Source: Tricholoma matsutake
Lineage: Eukaryota; Basidiomycota; Agaricomycetes; Agaricales; Tricholomataceae
Length of the DNA: 64,000 nt
NCBI GenBank assembly: GCA_026075535.2
Contig: AP026550.1
Coordinates: forward strand, 4,464,001 to 4,528,000
Direction: 5' to 3'
This document shows, in pieces, positions 47,208 to 58,031 of the stretch. A model generated the notes under the pieces. That model was not told the origin of the DNA, ran no database searches, and worked only from the letters and a program-made list of their open reading frames with translations. The position numbers were made by a program, and so were the translations under genes. The first letter of the stretch is position 1. Each line of letters starts with the position of its first letter.

Positions 47208-48528
47208 TTACCCATTTCGGGACATGAATGTAAACATTCTGGCACCCTGTCGAAGGAAGCACTGCGTAAGACGGGTCGGGGCTGCAAGGCAACTTTAGTC
47301 AAGAACCAGAGAATGACAATTCAGCATACCGACTGCTGAGTATTGATTTTGTGGAAGAACATCAAATGGTCTAGTCCGTGCCTCAGCAAGCACCGTACCA
47401 TGGTCAGCTATGCTCATGCTTCCAGAAGAATCGCTTCTAACAAGAGTGGTTAGACGAAGGACTTAAATATTTTGTCGACCCACCTCGAAATCCTAACCGC
47501 AGTGACACCGAGCTGGAATCGACCTCGCCAACGGATACTGACATCCGGAAAAATAAAGAAGAGACCCATGTTTCCTTGCAGATCTTCCAGTTGGTCCACC
47601 GAGGAGACCAAGTTACCGTACAAGATTGGCGAGGAATGCACATGGCCTATGGATGAGCCCATGTCCAGAGCGGTCAAACCGTCACCACTAAATAATGATA
47701 GATGGGCGATAAGGAAAGGTAGCTCCGCTTCACTTGCAGATCAATCAGATAGGTCCTTGAACCATCAACATGACCACGAAATACGTTTACGTACGGAAAA
47801 ACAGAATTGCCAGAAGGGTCTCTCACGATAAGCTGCGCAATAAGTGGGGGAGTTAACGGAAGGCGAGACAGGCTTGCTTGTCCGAATTCGGCTGTTCTCA
47901 GAGGATGTTGAATGACTTCGAGGTGATATGTTCTATTAACCTGGCGTCAAGCCAAGAAATGATACGACCGACTCACACAAACCTTGTGAACGAGTCCGCC
48001 AGAAGAGAGGATACCTGAATGCGAGGCTGTCGTCTAACCAGAACAGATGGGAAGGGAGTGTTATCCGTAAAGGAATTTTGGCTTGAAGGTGGGCTGCGAC
48101 TTGAAGAGGAGCTACTTGACGAGAAGATGATTGATGTCACCGAGGACTGAGGAGATGATGCACCACTACTGGCCCTGAGAGCAGAAGTATTCAAAATGCC
48201 AGTGAAACGATTTTTTGTGCTAGGTTTGCGATCCTGCCGACTTGCTTTAACACATCGGCGGGAGGAAAGAGGTCTTGCATTCAGACATGACACAAGATGA
48301 CGAAGTCTCACTGCATTTACGGAATTGAAGAGCGGAAAGCACTGGCAGAATGGGAATAAGAATCATGTGAACCACGACAGTTATGACTACAGACCTTGGG
48401 TTTGCGGCGACATCGACATATCCAAATGCGCCACGAGTTGCATCCTCTTGCCGACTTTGGTATAAGACCCCAACGCCGAAGATCTGTTTCATTTGGGTCA
48501 ACTGTGCATCCATACGGAGTGCGTTCAT
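47208..48528 (-). CDS. Velvet-domain transcription regulator
   Basis: Velvet factors are DNA-binding fungal regulators of development and secondary metabolism that dimerise. The velvet fold is visible: RTYHLEVIQHPLRTAEFG, LTPPLIAQLIVRDPSGN, then after an intron SSPILYGNLVSSVDQLED, MGLFFIFPDVSIRWRGRFQL, VLAEARTRPFDVL, and a last exon TRLTQCFLRQGARMF ending at 47208. A Ser-rich linker (FSSSSSSSSRSPPSSQ) precedes the domain. The N-terminus is uncertain. I start at ATG 48528 (MNALRMDAQLTQMKQ...GAFGYVDVAANP), which joins the Ser-rich exon in frame through two short introns. Another ATG at 48559 in a different frame, or extra upstream exons to about 48,830, remain possible. The subfamily (VosA/VelB/VelC) is not assigned. 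Confidence 0.8.
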
Positions 48529-48851
48529 ACAGCTGGGGGAAGTAAACCATCAAATCCATTTCAGATGCGCTAAAGAATCAGAAAGCTGGTAAGAGACGAT
48601 TATTTATATAAATCGGGGTGAGGCGTCTAATTCCATATGAGCGTAATAGGATGGGGCAGCGTCATCTAAAGTTTGGACATATCAGATTGACGTATCCCGG
48701 TGCTTCGCCAAACACACGGGCAGAAAGTTCTTCAAGCATGATGACACATTCCGCGTCGTGTAAAATTTCCTTAAGATATAACGTACGAATTAGCCAAGAT
48801 GCGAGAGCCAGAGCAAGGGAAAGATTAAAGTTATAAATTACATATCAAAGA

Positions 48852-49797
48852 TCAAACGCTCTTTTTCACATAACTCCAGATTCCAGCCATACCTGACATG
48901 AACGTTGCCGCCGCAATTGCAGGTTTAACTCCAGCTAACAAGGACACCAGATGAGAATCACTTCTTATATTCGGAATGTGAACATGTACCGGTCGATTTG
49001 AACAGTGCACCTGTCACTGCGCCAGCCCCCATGCTACCGAAAATGTCATGTTTTCCCCGCATGGCGTCGATGGATGAATTAACTCCATTATACATGAGGG
49101 CTAAAAACAGTGTTTGATGGAGCACGTCAACTGGGAATTAGTGGACCGGGAAACAACGAGAACGGACCCAGAACTCCAGCCGAGTTGCCAATAAACGTTC
49201 CTCTTCTAGTGACAGAATTCAAAATGCTATTGATTCGCAATCTTGTGTTTGAGACAGCAAGGGGCCTTCGCGCGCCCTCACGCACCCCCCATGCACCTCC
49301 AATCGCCAAACCTTCGAAAAAAAACAGGGTGAGCATGTGATGAAAGAGAACAATAAGGAGACCAAAGATGGGTGGTCCGAGATGTTGAGATAAGGTGAGA
49401 GGGTCAGGGAGAAAACGAGGCTCGAAGCGAATACACAGTATGTCTAATCCAGTAATTTGAAAGAGATCTAAAACATACCACTAAGATACATCGTGCCCGT
49501 GCCATAACAGAGATCATCACTCCACCCCCTGGAGGGCATTGCCGTACTGGCTCCAGGAGTTTCATTTTTCTTGTCATCATCCAGAAGTAGGTAATCCAGT
49601 TTATCACCCAGGTCAGCTAGAGGGTGCAGTTTCGCTGGGTCGTACGCGGCCATTAGAAAATCAGATGCAGTGACAGCATTGTCAGACGACCCGGCAGGTC
49701 CATCCGACCGAGAAAAACTTGCAGAGCGAAGGTAATCCGCAGGATTTTGTGAAGAGGATCCCTCAGAATTAGAGCCCCCAGAAGTATTGGACGACAT
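48852..49797 (-). CDS. TIM23: Mitochondrial import inner-membrane translocase subunit Tim23
   Basis: Channel subunit of the TIM23 presequence translocase. Start ATG 49797 (MSSNTSGGSNSEGSSSQNPA); an upstream in-frame ATG at 49848 is less likely. The N-terminal intermembrane-space part includes ASDFLMAAYDPAKLHPLADL and a leucine-rich DKLDYLLLDDD segment, as in fungal Tim23. The Tim17/Tim23 membrane domain follows: RGWSDDLCYGTGTMYLSG, GLAIGGAWGVREGARRPL, RLRINSILNSVTRRGTF, LMYNGVNSSIDAMRGKHD, SMGAGAVTGALFKST, then GIWSYVKKSV at the stop 48852. Glycine-spaced helices are evident. Five or so short introns. It is head to head with the TPR gene, 74 bp between ATGs. Confidence 0.93.
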
Positions 49798-49871
49798 GGT
49801 CAGTGACGAGGCCGTGACACTGACTGAAGATAAATTTTGGGTGATCACGTGGTGACTCCCATCTCAAAGCC
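49798..49871. promoter_or_regulatory. Shared divergent promoter, TIM23 / mitochondrial TPR gene
   Basis: 74 bp between start codons of two genes whose products both appear mitochondrial. A cacgtgg word lies at about 49847. The very short spacer implies short UTRs or overlapping transcripts. Confidence 0.55.
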
Positions 49872-50978
49872 ATGTCTCTAATAGCATACTACATGCGAAC
49901 GAGCAGGAATGTTCCCGGGTTCTGTGGTCGACGAAGTGGTCGCATCTTGTTGAATCATCTCGCTTGCTCCCAGACAATAAACCCGCAACCGAATAGGACA
50001 TGTCCCGAGACTCTGGGTACCCACCGGTTATCGACCTCCAAGCGTAAGGTTTCTTCTGAGTCCAATTTAATTGAAATTCCTATTTGACCTCTAGGTTGGG
50101 CTACTTCCGTCACACCGCATTCTACTGCATCAGATCCTGGGGAGATTGAAGCTCTACGTTGCTTAGAGCAAGGAACAGCAAAACTTGAGGAAGGAGATGT
50201 ACATGCTGCCAAAGCCTTGTATCAAAGAAGTGCCGAAATAAAACGCAATGCAAGCTCACTTTTCAACCTCGGCGTAACCCATTATCATCTTAGTATGTAA
50301 CAACGTTTACACGTAGTGAAAGAATGAAGATCTGAAACCATGTTGCATACATAGAAGAGTATGACGAGGCTATCGCCGCTTGGAAGGAGTCTATCGCCTT
50401 GCAGCCCTCAAGTGCTGATGCTCACACAAGTAAGTTGCAAGGTCCACACCACAAGCTTGATATGAATTATCGGCAGATCTTGCTAGTGCATACATTATAT
50501 CTCCAGGTTAGTACAGCTCCGTGCTTTCCCGGGTCTACTCATTATTAACTTGCTCGGTCGTGAAGTTTCACGACCAGACTTGGCATTACACCATCTCCAG
50601 TACTCAAGCTTTGCACTTGCGCAATATAGCCGTTGACCTTTCTAATGTTCAGAATTGCATCCTCGCTCTCACCAGAAGACCCGGAGATTGCATTCAACCT
50701 TGCCGCCGTTTTCGAGGCTAGTGAGTTCAAAATCACGTTTATTATACCACTATCAATTGAGTGTATCTGCGACAGCTGGACGACTAGAAGACGCTCTTGC
50801 GCAGTACCAGCGCAGCAGGGAATTCGGGGTTGAGCGCGCTTCTGTTCATATCCGAAATGTGAAGTAGATCCTACGGTCTCAGGAGCGCTAGCTCAAATCT
50901 ATTTTATTATAGGTTAGCGCAAAGATTTTAGGACAACGCATAAAGGCTGCACAAGATGCCGAAAAATCAGAAGAATAA
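49872..50978 (+). CDS. TPR-repeat protein, probably mitochondrial
   Basis: Exon 1 (49872-50043) encodes a basic, acid-free leader (MSLIAYYMRTSRNVPGFCGR, then RSGRILLNH) that looks like a mitochondrial presequence. Later exons give TPR helices: EIEALRCLEQGTAKLEEGD, AAKALYQRSAEIKRNASSLF, NLGVTHYHLKEYDEAIAAW, ESIALQPSSADAHTNLASAY, PEDPEIAFNLAAVFEASG, RLEDALAQYQRSREFGVERA. The last exon reads VSAKILGQRIKAAQDAEKSE before the stop at 50976-50978. About six introns. The product is a scaffold or assembly factor by family logic; I do not recognise a named orthologue. The divergent neighbour is TIM23. Confidence 0.75.
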
Positions 50979-51258
50979 AATCAGAACCCAGGGTCAATTC
51001 TCTGTTTCCATCGATCACCCCAGGGCCTTGGATGGACGTATATCTCCCAAATGGGAAGACTTATTGTCTTTGACTGTTCGTACCACACTTCTGGTGCAAT
51101 CCAGGAACAACAAGCGTTCAGCATCACTCCTGAGACTGTACAACCTGATGATAGATAGATGCAGTGTATGTGACCAGTGGGGGCATTGATACAATCTGAC
51201 TATGATAATGCAAACGGATCTTCGGCCGTTCCAGTGCCTCCATATTCGTCGACCGATG
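50979..51258. other. Convergent intergenic region
   Basis: Between the stop codons of the TPR gene and the P-loop kinase gene. No gene seen. Confidence 0.45.
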
Positions 51259-52337
51259 TCACATGTGAGAGGGAGCGAGTTGCTGTTGTTCTGGGAGAGC
51301 ATCCTTGTTCAATGAAATGACTATTGTTGTCCGCGCGACTGGCACGCAAGCCTGAAGTGGTACGGGCCGGGACTGTCCGCCAGATTCATTCATTGACCCG
51401 ACAACAGCGTCATCACGGCCTCTAGGCATACGAATGTTACCGGGGCCAAAATCGCTGCAAAGAGGATGCCCCCGAAAGGAATGATTTTGAAAGGAACGCC
51501 GTCCCCGAGAGGTCAGAAATAAACTCGTGTGCGCCATGACAGGAGGAGAATCATGAACACGCTGAAGAATGGCAGCAATTTGGAACCGAGAGTAGACCGC
51601 GGATGTGTGATCTCCAGGTTTTAATGAGATAATTCGCTCATGTCCTTCGTGGGCCCCAGGGTACTGAAAATCCGCCGCAAAGCGCGACAGTATAGATAAT
51701 CCTTGCTCGGGGCTTTTTATGGTGGGGTGAGACGTTCCTAACATGGATCGTGATGATCAGCAATATCGATGGCATGTAAACAATTTATGCCAACTTGATT
51801 GCAATCGCGCAGCGCAGACCTTGGTATGGATCAGGGTCTCTAGATCTGTATGTAGGTATAAACGTTATTCTTTACTCACCTCGTATGGAGTATCGAAAAC
51901 AATAACCCAAATCAAAGTTCCGGGATATTCGCGAGCAATCTTGATCCAGTGAGATCTCTGTCTGATTGACACAAGGTTTGGAAACAATTGTGGTGGGATA
52001 ATTGTTCAATATGACTCACGAGTCATTGAAATTTGTGCGGTCGATGCACACAGACTTCCCCCGAGCCAAGATGGCTCTCGCCAATTGCTCTACGCGACGC
52101 CTGTCACCCAAATCATCCTGGTTGCACCTGTGGAATTGCGGGAAATGTTGCTGTAACTGTTCTGCAAAAGTCGACTATTGCCTTGTGTGATCATCACTCT
52201 TTAAAGTCATATATGCAACGGTCGCTTACTTTTCCGGAGGCTACGAGACCGCATAAGATGAGAACAATTTGGTTTGATGGCCAAGATTCTTCGATTTCCA
52301 TAGGCCACTCAGACGTTGTACATGTCGACCTTGACAT
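51259..52337 (-). CDS. P-loop kinase of the polynucleotide-kinase-like (AAA_33) type
   Basis: Start ATG 52337 (MSRSTCTTSEWPMEIEESWP). The Walker A motif GLVASGKST is split by an intron after the Lys codon (exon 2 begins STFAEQLQQHF). Then RCNQDDLGDRRRVEQLARAI, the Walker-B-like KSVCIDRTNFNDS, and after a further intron WIKIAREYPGTLIWVIVFDT. A small exon VCAARLQS joins RTSHPTIKSPEQGLSILSRF, and HPTI plus EGHERIISL match the lid region of PNKP-like kinases. A tail of about 95 residues follows to the stop at 51259; it is Ser/Pro-rich, without recognised domains, and may hide another intron. It probably phosphorylates a nucleic acid or nucleotide; substrate unknown. No phosphatase domain is attached. 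Confidence 0.75.
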
Positions 52338-52547
52338 GGCTGTGTAGTTGCTCTTGGCTGACTCATGAAAACAAGGCGGAACACTTATGTCGGATAAAAG
52401 CCGGTATCAAGCAAACGGCTGGCGTGGCACCGTCGCCAGTAGACACAAAAGTGGATTTATTATTAAATGGGACGGCCAGAATACATGCTTATCCAAGGTC
52501 CCAAAATGTCAATCTCCAAGACGTATAAAGAAGTATATCCCAAATGC

Positions 52548-54696
52548 TCAGCGCCCATTGACCGTCGCCGTTGAGTCTCGTCGTACGCCTCTCGAAAGAG
52601 CTGCACCCACTGCAGAAGTTCCTTGCGACAAGGGCGGTCGATTGGGGTGGTCTGGTATCTTCTCTATCTCCTTTTTCGCTTCTTCCCAAACTTCGAGGTT
52701 CTAGAAATTTGGGTTAGAAACCTGATGTAAACCAAGCTAATACTCGTCACCTTCTTGCACCAATCACGATGACTCCTAGCCATGCTGATAGCCATCTCTC
52801 GCAGATCTGCAACTTTCTGCCGTTGAAATCTGTCTAGATCTGCTTGTATCGTGGAGCTAGAATATTTAAGATCTTGGGCCGCCAAATGTAAACCATCTTC
52901 CAGCTGGTTGATCTCAGAGCTATGGACATCAACAATAACTTGTGGGATGAGCTTACTTGAGATATAGTTTCCCGGGTTTTCGTAATACCATTTCTGCGAG
53001 CGGTCTCCGGATCTACATCCATCATACCATGCAGAGTGTAACTGATAGCGTCGAGTAGTCCCATCCCAGGTGGCCTTGTTCGCCGCCTTGCAGGGTTTGG
53101 GCCAGGGTGCGGAGGTATGTACGTGGATGAAGGTGCTTGATTCCCATCTTGACCTTCTGTCTGATCACCTGCACTATTTTCCCCGTCGTATGCCTGGGTT
53201 TCTCCCTCAACTGGATTTTGCAGGGGCCCATTATTGTTCACTCTACCACGACCAAGAGCTTCTCCAAGACGACGAGCCTCTCTTTCACTCTTCTCCAGAT
53301 CATCCAGCTGTTCCCGCTTGGATGCTAAGCCGTCTTGTGTCATCTCAAATTGTACATGTTTCTGATGGCGATACGCAAGCAGTTTCTTGATTATGGAAGC
53401 AAACTGAGAATATTCGTGAAGAGGTTCAGCCCAGTTTTGTTCGAGTTCTTGAAGCTAGAAAAAGTGTTTACATCATTCATATTGAAGAGCTTCGGTCGCC
53501 TCTCACCAGTTTCGTTGTTGACATATACGTCGCGTCAGCTGCTTGTCCAGTCTTCTCAATCGCTGCTGACAGAGCCCCACTTTCATTCAGGCTGAACCCA
53601 TTTAGAGACGCGCCAAGCTCTGCATGGTCTTGTGCATGGTCTATTGCAAAGCAGGTATTTGGTATATATTTAGTGGAAGTAAGGACTTACCTGACCACCG
53701 CTTCACCACTCGACGTGTCACCTTCTCCATGGGACCACTCACATGATTCGCAAATTTGTTTGTGAAAGCCTCTGAGTCAAGGAACCGCTGATCAGGATGC
53801 CTGAGAGGATGAGCTGCTGAAGGATTTGGAAGCGCCGCGTACGCGGGAGATGCATTCTGGTCAGTGGGATTATGCGATGGTGCCTTGAGGATATTCTTAG
53901 GAAGTAGAGACAAAGGTGGCGAGTTTAGGATCTCCGGCTAGCGTGAAGTATAAAGACAAGTGGGCAGCTCAAGAAACGGTCCTACGCACCCATGATACCT
54001 CACCATCGAGGAAACGATGAAAGACATGTTCGTTTGATAAAATAGGGTGCCGTGCAAGTCGGTTCAAAAACGTCTGAAGCATGCGTTTCCTCCTGGCGAT
54101 CATCGGGGCATCTTCTTTGGCCTTCGCTTGTTTCACAGCATAATCACCAATGGTTTGCTTTGAAGGGATTGGAGGAATGATGAGAGTCGGATAAAGCTTG
54201 ACAAGGTTTGCTCTTAGCGATTCAAATTCTGAGTATCGGTGTCGCGCTTCTGTGTTCTGTGTAGTCCACATCAGCAACTAGAGCCACAGTAGTGGAGGAA
54301 AACTATACCCCAGTCCCAATAACATAGGTAATATACGGAGAAGTTGCATTTATTGAAGTCTTCTGTGCGTCTGTGATCTTTAGGGTAGCGCAATGTCGAA
54401 TTTGAATGTAGGGATCAAAGGTCGGTCAATTCACGAACCAATATCTCAATGTCCTCTCCAGAATGCAAAACTCTATCTCGTGTGCAACAAAAGTCACTCT
54501 TGAACGACATTTGCGGCTGTCTATGAGAACCTGGAGAAGGAAATGGACGACTTAGAGGAGAGTTAGCAGAGAGATGGCGAGCGGGTAAAGGAGGGGAAGG
54601 GGGGTCAGATAGATCAAGTTTGGATGTAGAAGAAGTCTCGGAAGTGATGTTCTCGCCATCCTGATCAAAGGGATTGTCGTCTTCCAACGCCTCCAT
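52548..54696 (-). CDS. SNX41: Sorting nexin SNX41/Atg20 type (PX-BAR)
   Basis: Binds PtdIns3P on endosomes for recycling of SNAREs and selective autophagy. Start ATG 54696 (MEALEDDNPFDQDGENITSE), then a Ser/Pro-rich N-terminus. PX domain: SPYITYVIGTG, NTEARHRYSEFESLRANLVK, PTLIIPPIPSKQTIGDYAVK, RRKRMLQTFLNRLARHPIL, with the Arg-Tyr-x-Glu-Phe phosphoinositide motif present. A linker (PEILNSPPLSLLPKNILKAP) then leads to the BAR-like helical C-terminus: FANHVSGPMEKVTRRVVKRW, NWAEPLHEYSQFASIIKKLL, YRHQKHVQFEMTQDGLASKR. A long Pro/Gly/Asn-rich insert (about 53040-53230) splits the BAR helices, as in fungal Snx41 proteins. It ends VRRDSTATVNGR at 52548. About six introns. Confidence 0.88.
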
Positions 54697-56094
54697 CGGC
54701 GGCTATCTCGAGTTGAGCTGCTTTACGTCCACAACAGCGACGAATGCGCGTCGACGTCGGCCGTTCCCTAATTCAGTAGCCATTGCCACGCCACATGTTC
54801 GCGTACGGTATGTACATAATACTTTCTACAGCTAAGACCTTCTAATAGCAGTCTAGAGGCCACCTTGCAACCCCATGCGGTCTTAAAACAGTGTGTCTTT
54901 AAAGGAGTTTCTGGCCAGGGTGCACTGCGTAACGCTGGTCGCGTCGACGATGCCCCTATCCCCTCGGAGTCGATGTTCTCTGGATATATAACGCCGAGTC
55001 CGTCGTTAGCCCAAGCATCGTCGAGCCTGTCGTGCCTCCCAAGTATTTCATAAGTGTACAAGCAAGAATCTCAGCATTCTCTGGCAGTATTGAGTTATGA
55101 AAATGGCAAAAGGCTCCATGAAGTGAAATTACATCTTGCAACATCTTACCGAGAGTCGCAACATTTTCGAGGTTCAGCGCTTAAGCTTCAGCTCATTCTC
55201 TCGTCAAGCAGGATGGTCTGCTGCTTAGTTCTCGCTCGATGTCAACTGACTTCGACATTTCCCTGTCTACCAGTCACCGAGCCCTGGAAGAAACGTCAAA
55301 CATATGATATTTGAAGAGTGGTTCGCGGGTCTTGCATCATTATAAACATCCCTAGCTCCTACGGTGATAACTGTGAATCTGGGAGAATCAATCGATAAGC
55401 ACCCACACACCAGACACCAAAGTGGTTTACCAACGACGGTAATAACCCGTTGCTGCTGCCACAGCTACCGCTCCCCGTTCTTTTTGTTGTGTGTGAGGAA
55501 GAGAGGGAGAAGGAGCGGCGAAGTAGGGGCAGCAGCTTGAGCAGGCGGAAGAAGGTGGGCAAATGAAGCAAAGGTATCCTCAAGACAAAGTGAACATCCA
55601 TATCACCTACCATCAACGTTGATTTTGCTGTAAGGTATGATTCAGGCCTGAGGTGCCAGGATAATGACAAAAATAAGTTCGGAGCGGGCAGTGGGAGAGA
55701 CCGAGGACCACACTCGGAGCTTTGTATCCTCTGACTTGCTGTGAGTCACATCATGCGGTGGGTTGAGCGGTGCCACATGATTTTGGAGCTGATGGAGACC
55801 TTCGGTGGCGAACAGCACTTCATCACTAAGTCGACGATCGTCATGTTCTTTGTTGCCACTTCTCTGCCGTGTTTGGACCATATTAAGTCCATGAACTGCT
55901 CTCTAGTCCCCGTCGATCTCCTCTAATTGTGGATACCACGGGTACGTTCATCCAGATGAAAGAAAGGGTGTACTAAATGGCTGGAATGCAAAGCGCTTGA
56001 TTCATTTCAGTGGCATCCAAAACTATCCGAATACTCGGAATCCACCCTTCAAAGCTCCGTCCAGCTGTCCTCGAGGTCACGCCTCTGGCGATCA
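54697..56094. other. 1.4-kb gap without a recognised gene
   Basis: Only short unsupported frames occur (e.g. 55741-55926 plus, 54768-55061 minus). The CG content is like the gene island, so it is not obviously repeat DNA. It may hold long UTRs, a noncoding RNA or a small unrecognised gene; I cannot decide. Confidence 0.4.
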
Positions 56095-57915
56095 TCATTG
56101 CTCCTCGTCATTCAAATGACTCAACGAATTCATGAATCCTTTCCCGAGCAGCGAGGAAAACAGTTCATCAATTTGTTCCTCGTGCCAAGAGCCAACGACT
56201 GGTATTGGCACCATGAAGTTTCGTAATTTTTCGTGCACCTCATATCTGGAACGAAACAGCAGCAGTATCAATGCATGGAATTCTGAAAATAGAAAAGGAA
56301 AACTTGCCGAATTTTACGTCCTTTACTTGCTCTTGTATCCACCGTCTTCTTCGCCTTCTTCTGCCGTTGTACAGTCATCCAGTCTTCAGCCTCGCTAGTC
56401 CCTCGAGCATCGATGACATCTCTCAGCAACTGCCGATAAAAATCGGTGTCATCAAAAACTTCCTTATCTTCTACAACCTCCTCTTTAGCATTACTCGGGT
56501 CACCGATTTGTGCCATTTTGCCTCTCTGCACTCGGGTCCTCGCAAGAATCCTGTCCTGATCCCGTAATGTTTCGTCAATGAGGTGAACCGCAGACTTCGA
56601 GTGCTGTGAGCTCTTCGCCAGGAATGTATTTCTATTTGGTGGTAAGAGTACTGAGGGCGCGACGGTTTGAATTTTGGAGGACCATTTCGAGAGTGCCTGA
56701 ACAAGATAGGGATGGGATCTGCTCAACATAAGACGTAGCTTCATATCACAATCACTTGAATTGCCAGAGTTGCGTACGATTGTTCAAGAGTAGATAACAT
56801 TTGTGCTGCTTCATCAAGACACGCCGCATAATCCTCAACTGTATCTTCAGTTTGAATCTTCCGTCGTTTTCGGGGTGGGACCGTTATTGATTCATTTGAT
56901 GTTAACAACTCCTGCGACAAGCTTGAATGCAACATCCGAATAAAGCAGTCGTAGTTACCTCCTGAAGTTCGAAAATTTCACTCGAAAGTGTGCTTACTTC
57001 CTCCATCATGCCGTGAATGACTTCTCTATAATCAAGGGACTGGAGGGAACTTTGAAGTTCAAATGGCTGGGAGGGGCTTCAGCAAATGAATGAGGGGGGC
57101 TGAGATAAAAGTCACCGCAGGCAGTCTGTTTGTAGTCACTACTGACTTCTGCATTCGTATCCGAGCGTCTAAAAGAGCATTCCATAGAGCCTGTGTGTAT
57201 ATTTTTCGTCAGCCTGCGAACCCCTTGAACAAATGGCAACAGAACGAACAATTTGTCGTGAGATTGCTCTCCCCTTCTTACGGTCTTCATCCTGCGTTTT
57301 CTGTAAAGTTGACGTCAAATCATCTAATGACATATGATCCTGCGCAGAATTTTTCGACGATACGTTCTGGGAGGGAAGTGGTAGCTCTTTATTCTCCTCG
57401 TCGCTCACAGAAGAGATCTCATCCGCATCTCCTTCTTCAGCTGACTGGTCTTCCTCACGTGAAGTTTCACTGAATTCGTCACCTTCCACTACACCTTCGC
57501 TCTCACTTCTTACCAGTTCTTCCTCGCTGTTCTCCTGCAACAGTCGTTTCCTTGTAGTTTTCACGCCATCGTACTTTGGGTCCCATATTCCGTCATGTAA
57601 TTTTCGAAGTGTACTCGGCCTGGAAAAAAACTGTTAAATGAGGAGGGCCAGCTCACGTAATTCTCACCCAACATCAAGATAATGCTCCTTTGTAGCGATA
57701 TCTATGCTAACGACGTTCTCGTCCGCATCACGAGTCTGCGTATCCTCGGGGTCCAGTTCTATCTGTAAACTCTATGGGATCAGGCTTCAGGAATGTGACT
57801 GAGCGTACCAACAGGAATAGCTTCTTCGAGTTGAGTTATTTGCTCTTTGAGGGATAAACCTAACGCAGAAGGATCAGAGAGAAAAATGAGTAGTGGATAA
57901 CATCAGGTTACGCAT
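56095..57915 (-). CDS. BFR2: Bfr2/AATF family ribosome-biogenesis protein
   Basis: SSU-processome component needed for 18S rRNA maturation in the nucleolus. Start ATG 57915; exon 1 is only 4 nt (ATG C) before a canonical intron, and exon 2 continues [15 protein letters not shown]. Then [38 protein letters not shown], a long acidic stretch ([20 protein letters not shown]), the AATF leucine-zipper-like part ([26 protein letters not shown]), a nuclear basic patch [26 protein letters not shown], and the hallmark C-terminal [42 protein letters not shown] ending at 56095. Six or more introns. Start chosen because it restores phase with the conserved second exon. Confidence 0.88.
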
Positions 57916-58031
57916 TGTCGACACGTTCTAACGTTTTCGTGGCGAGGTTGATGCAACAGTCGTGGAATTTGAAAAACAATCATTATTTATTTACTTATAT
58001 AATTCCGAATGATAAGTGGATTGTTTACATC

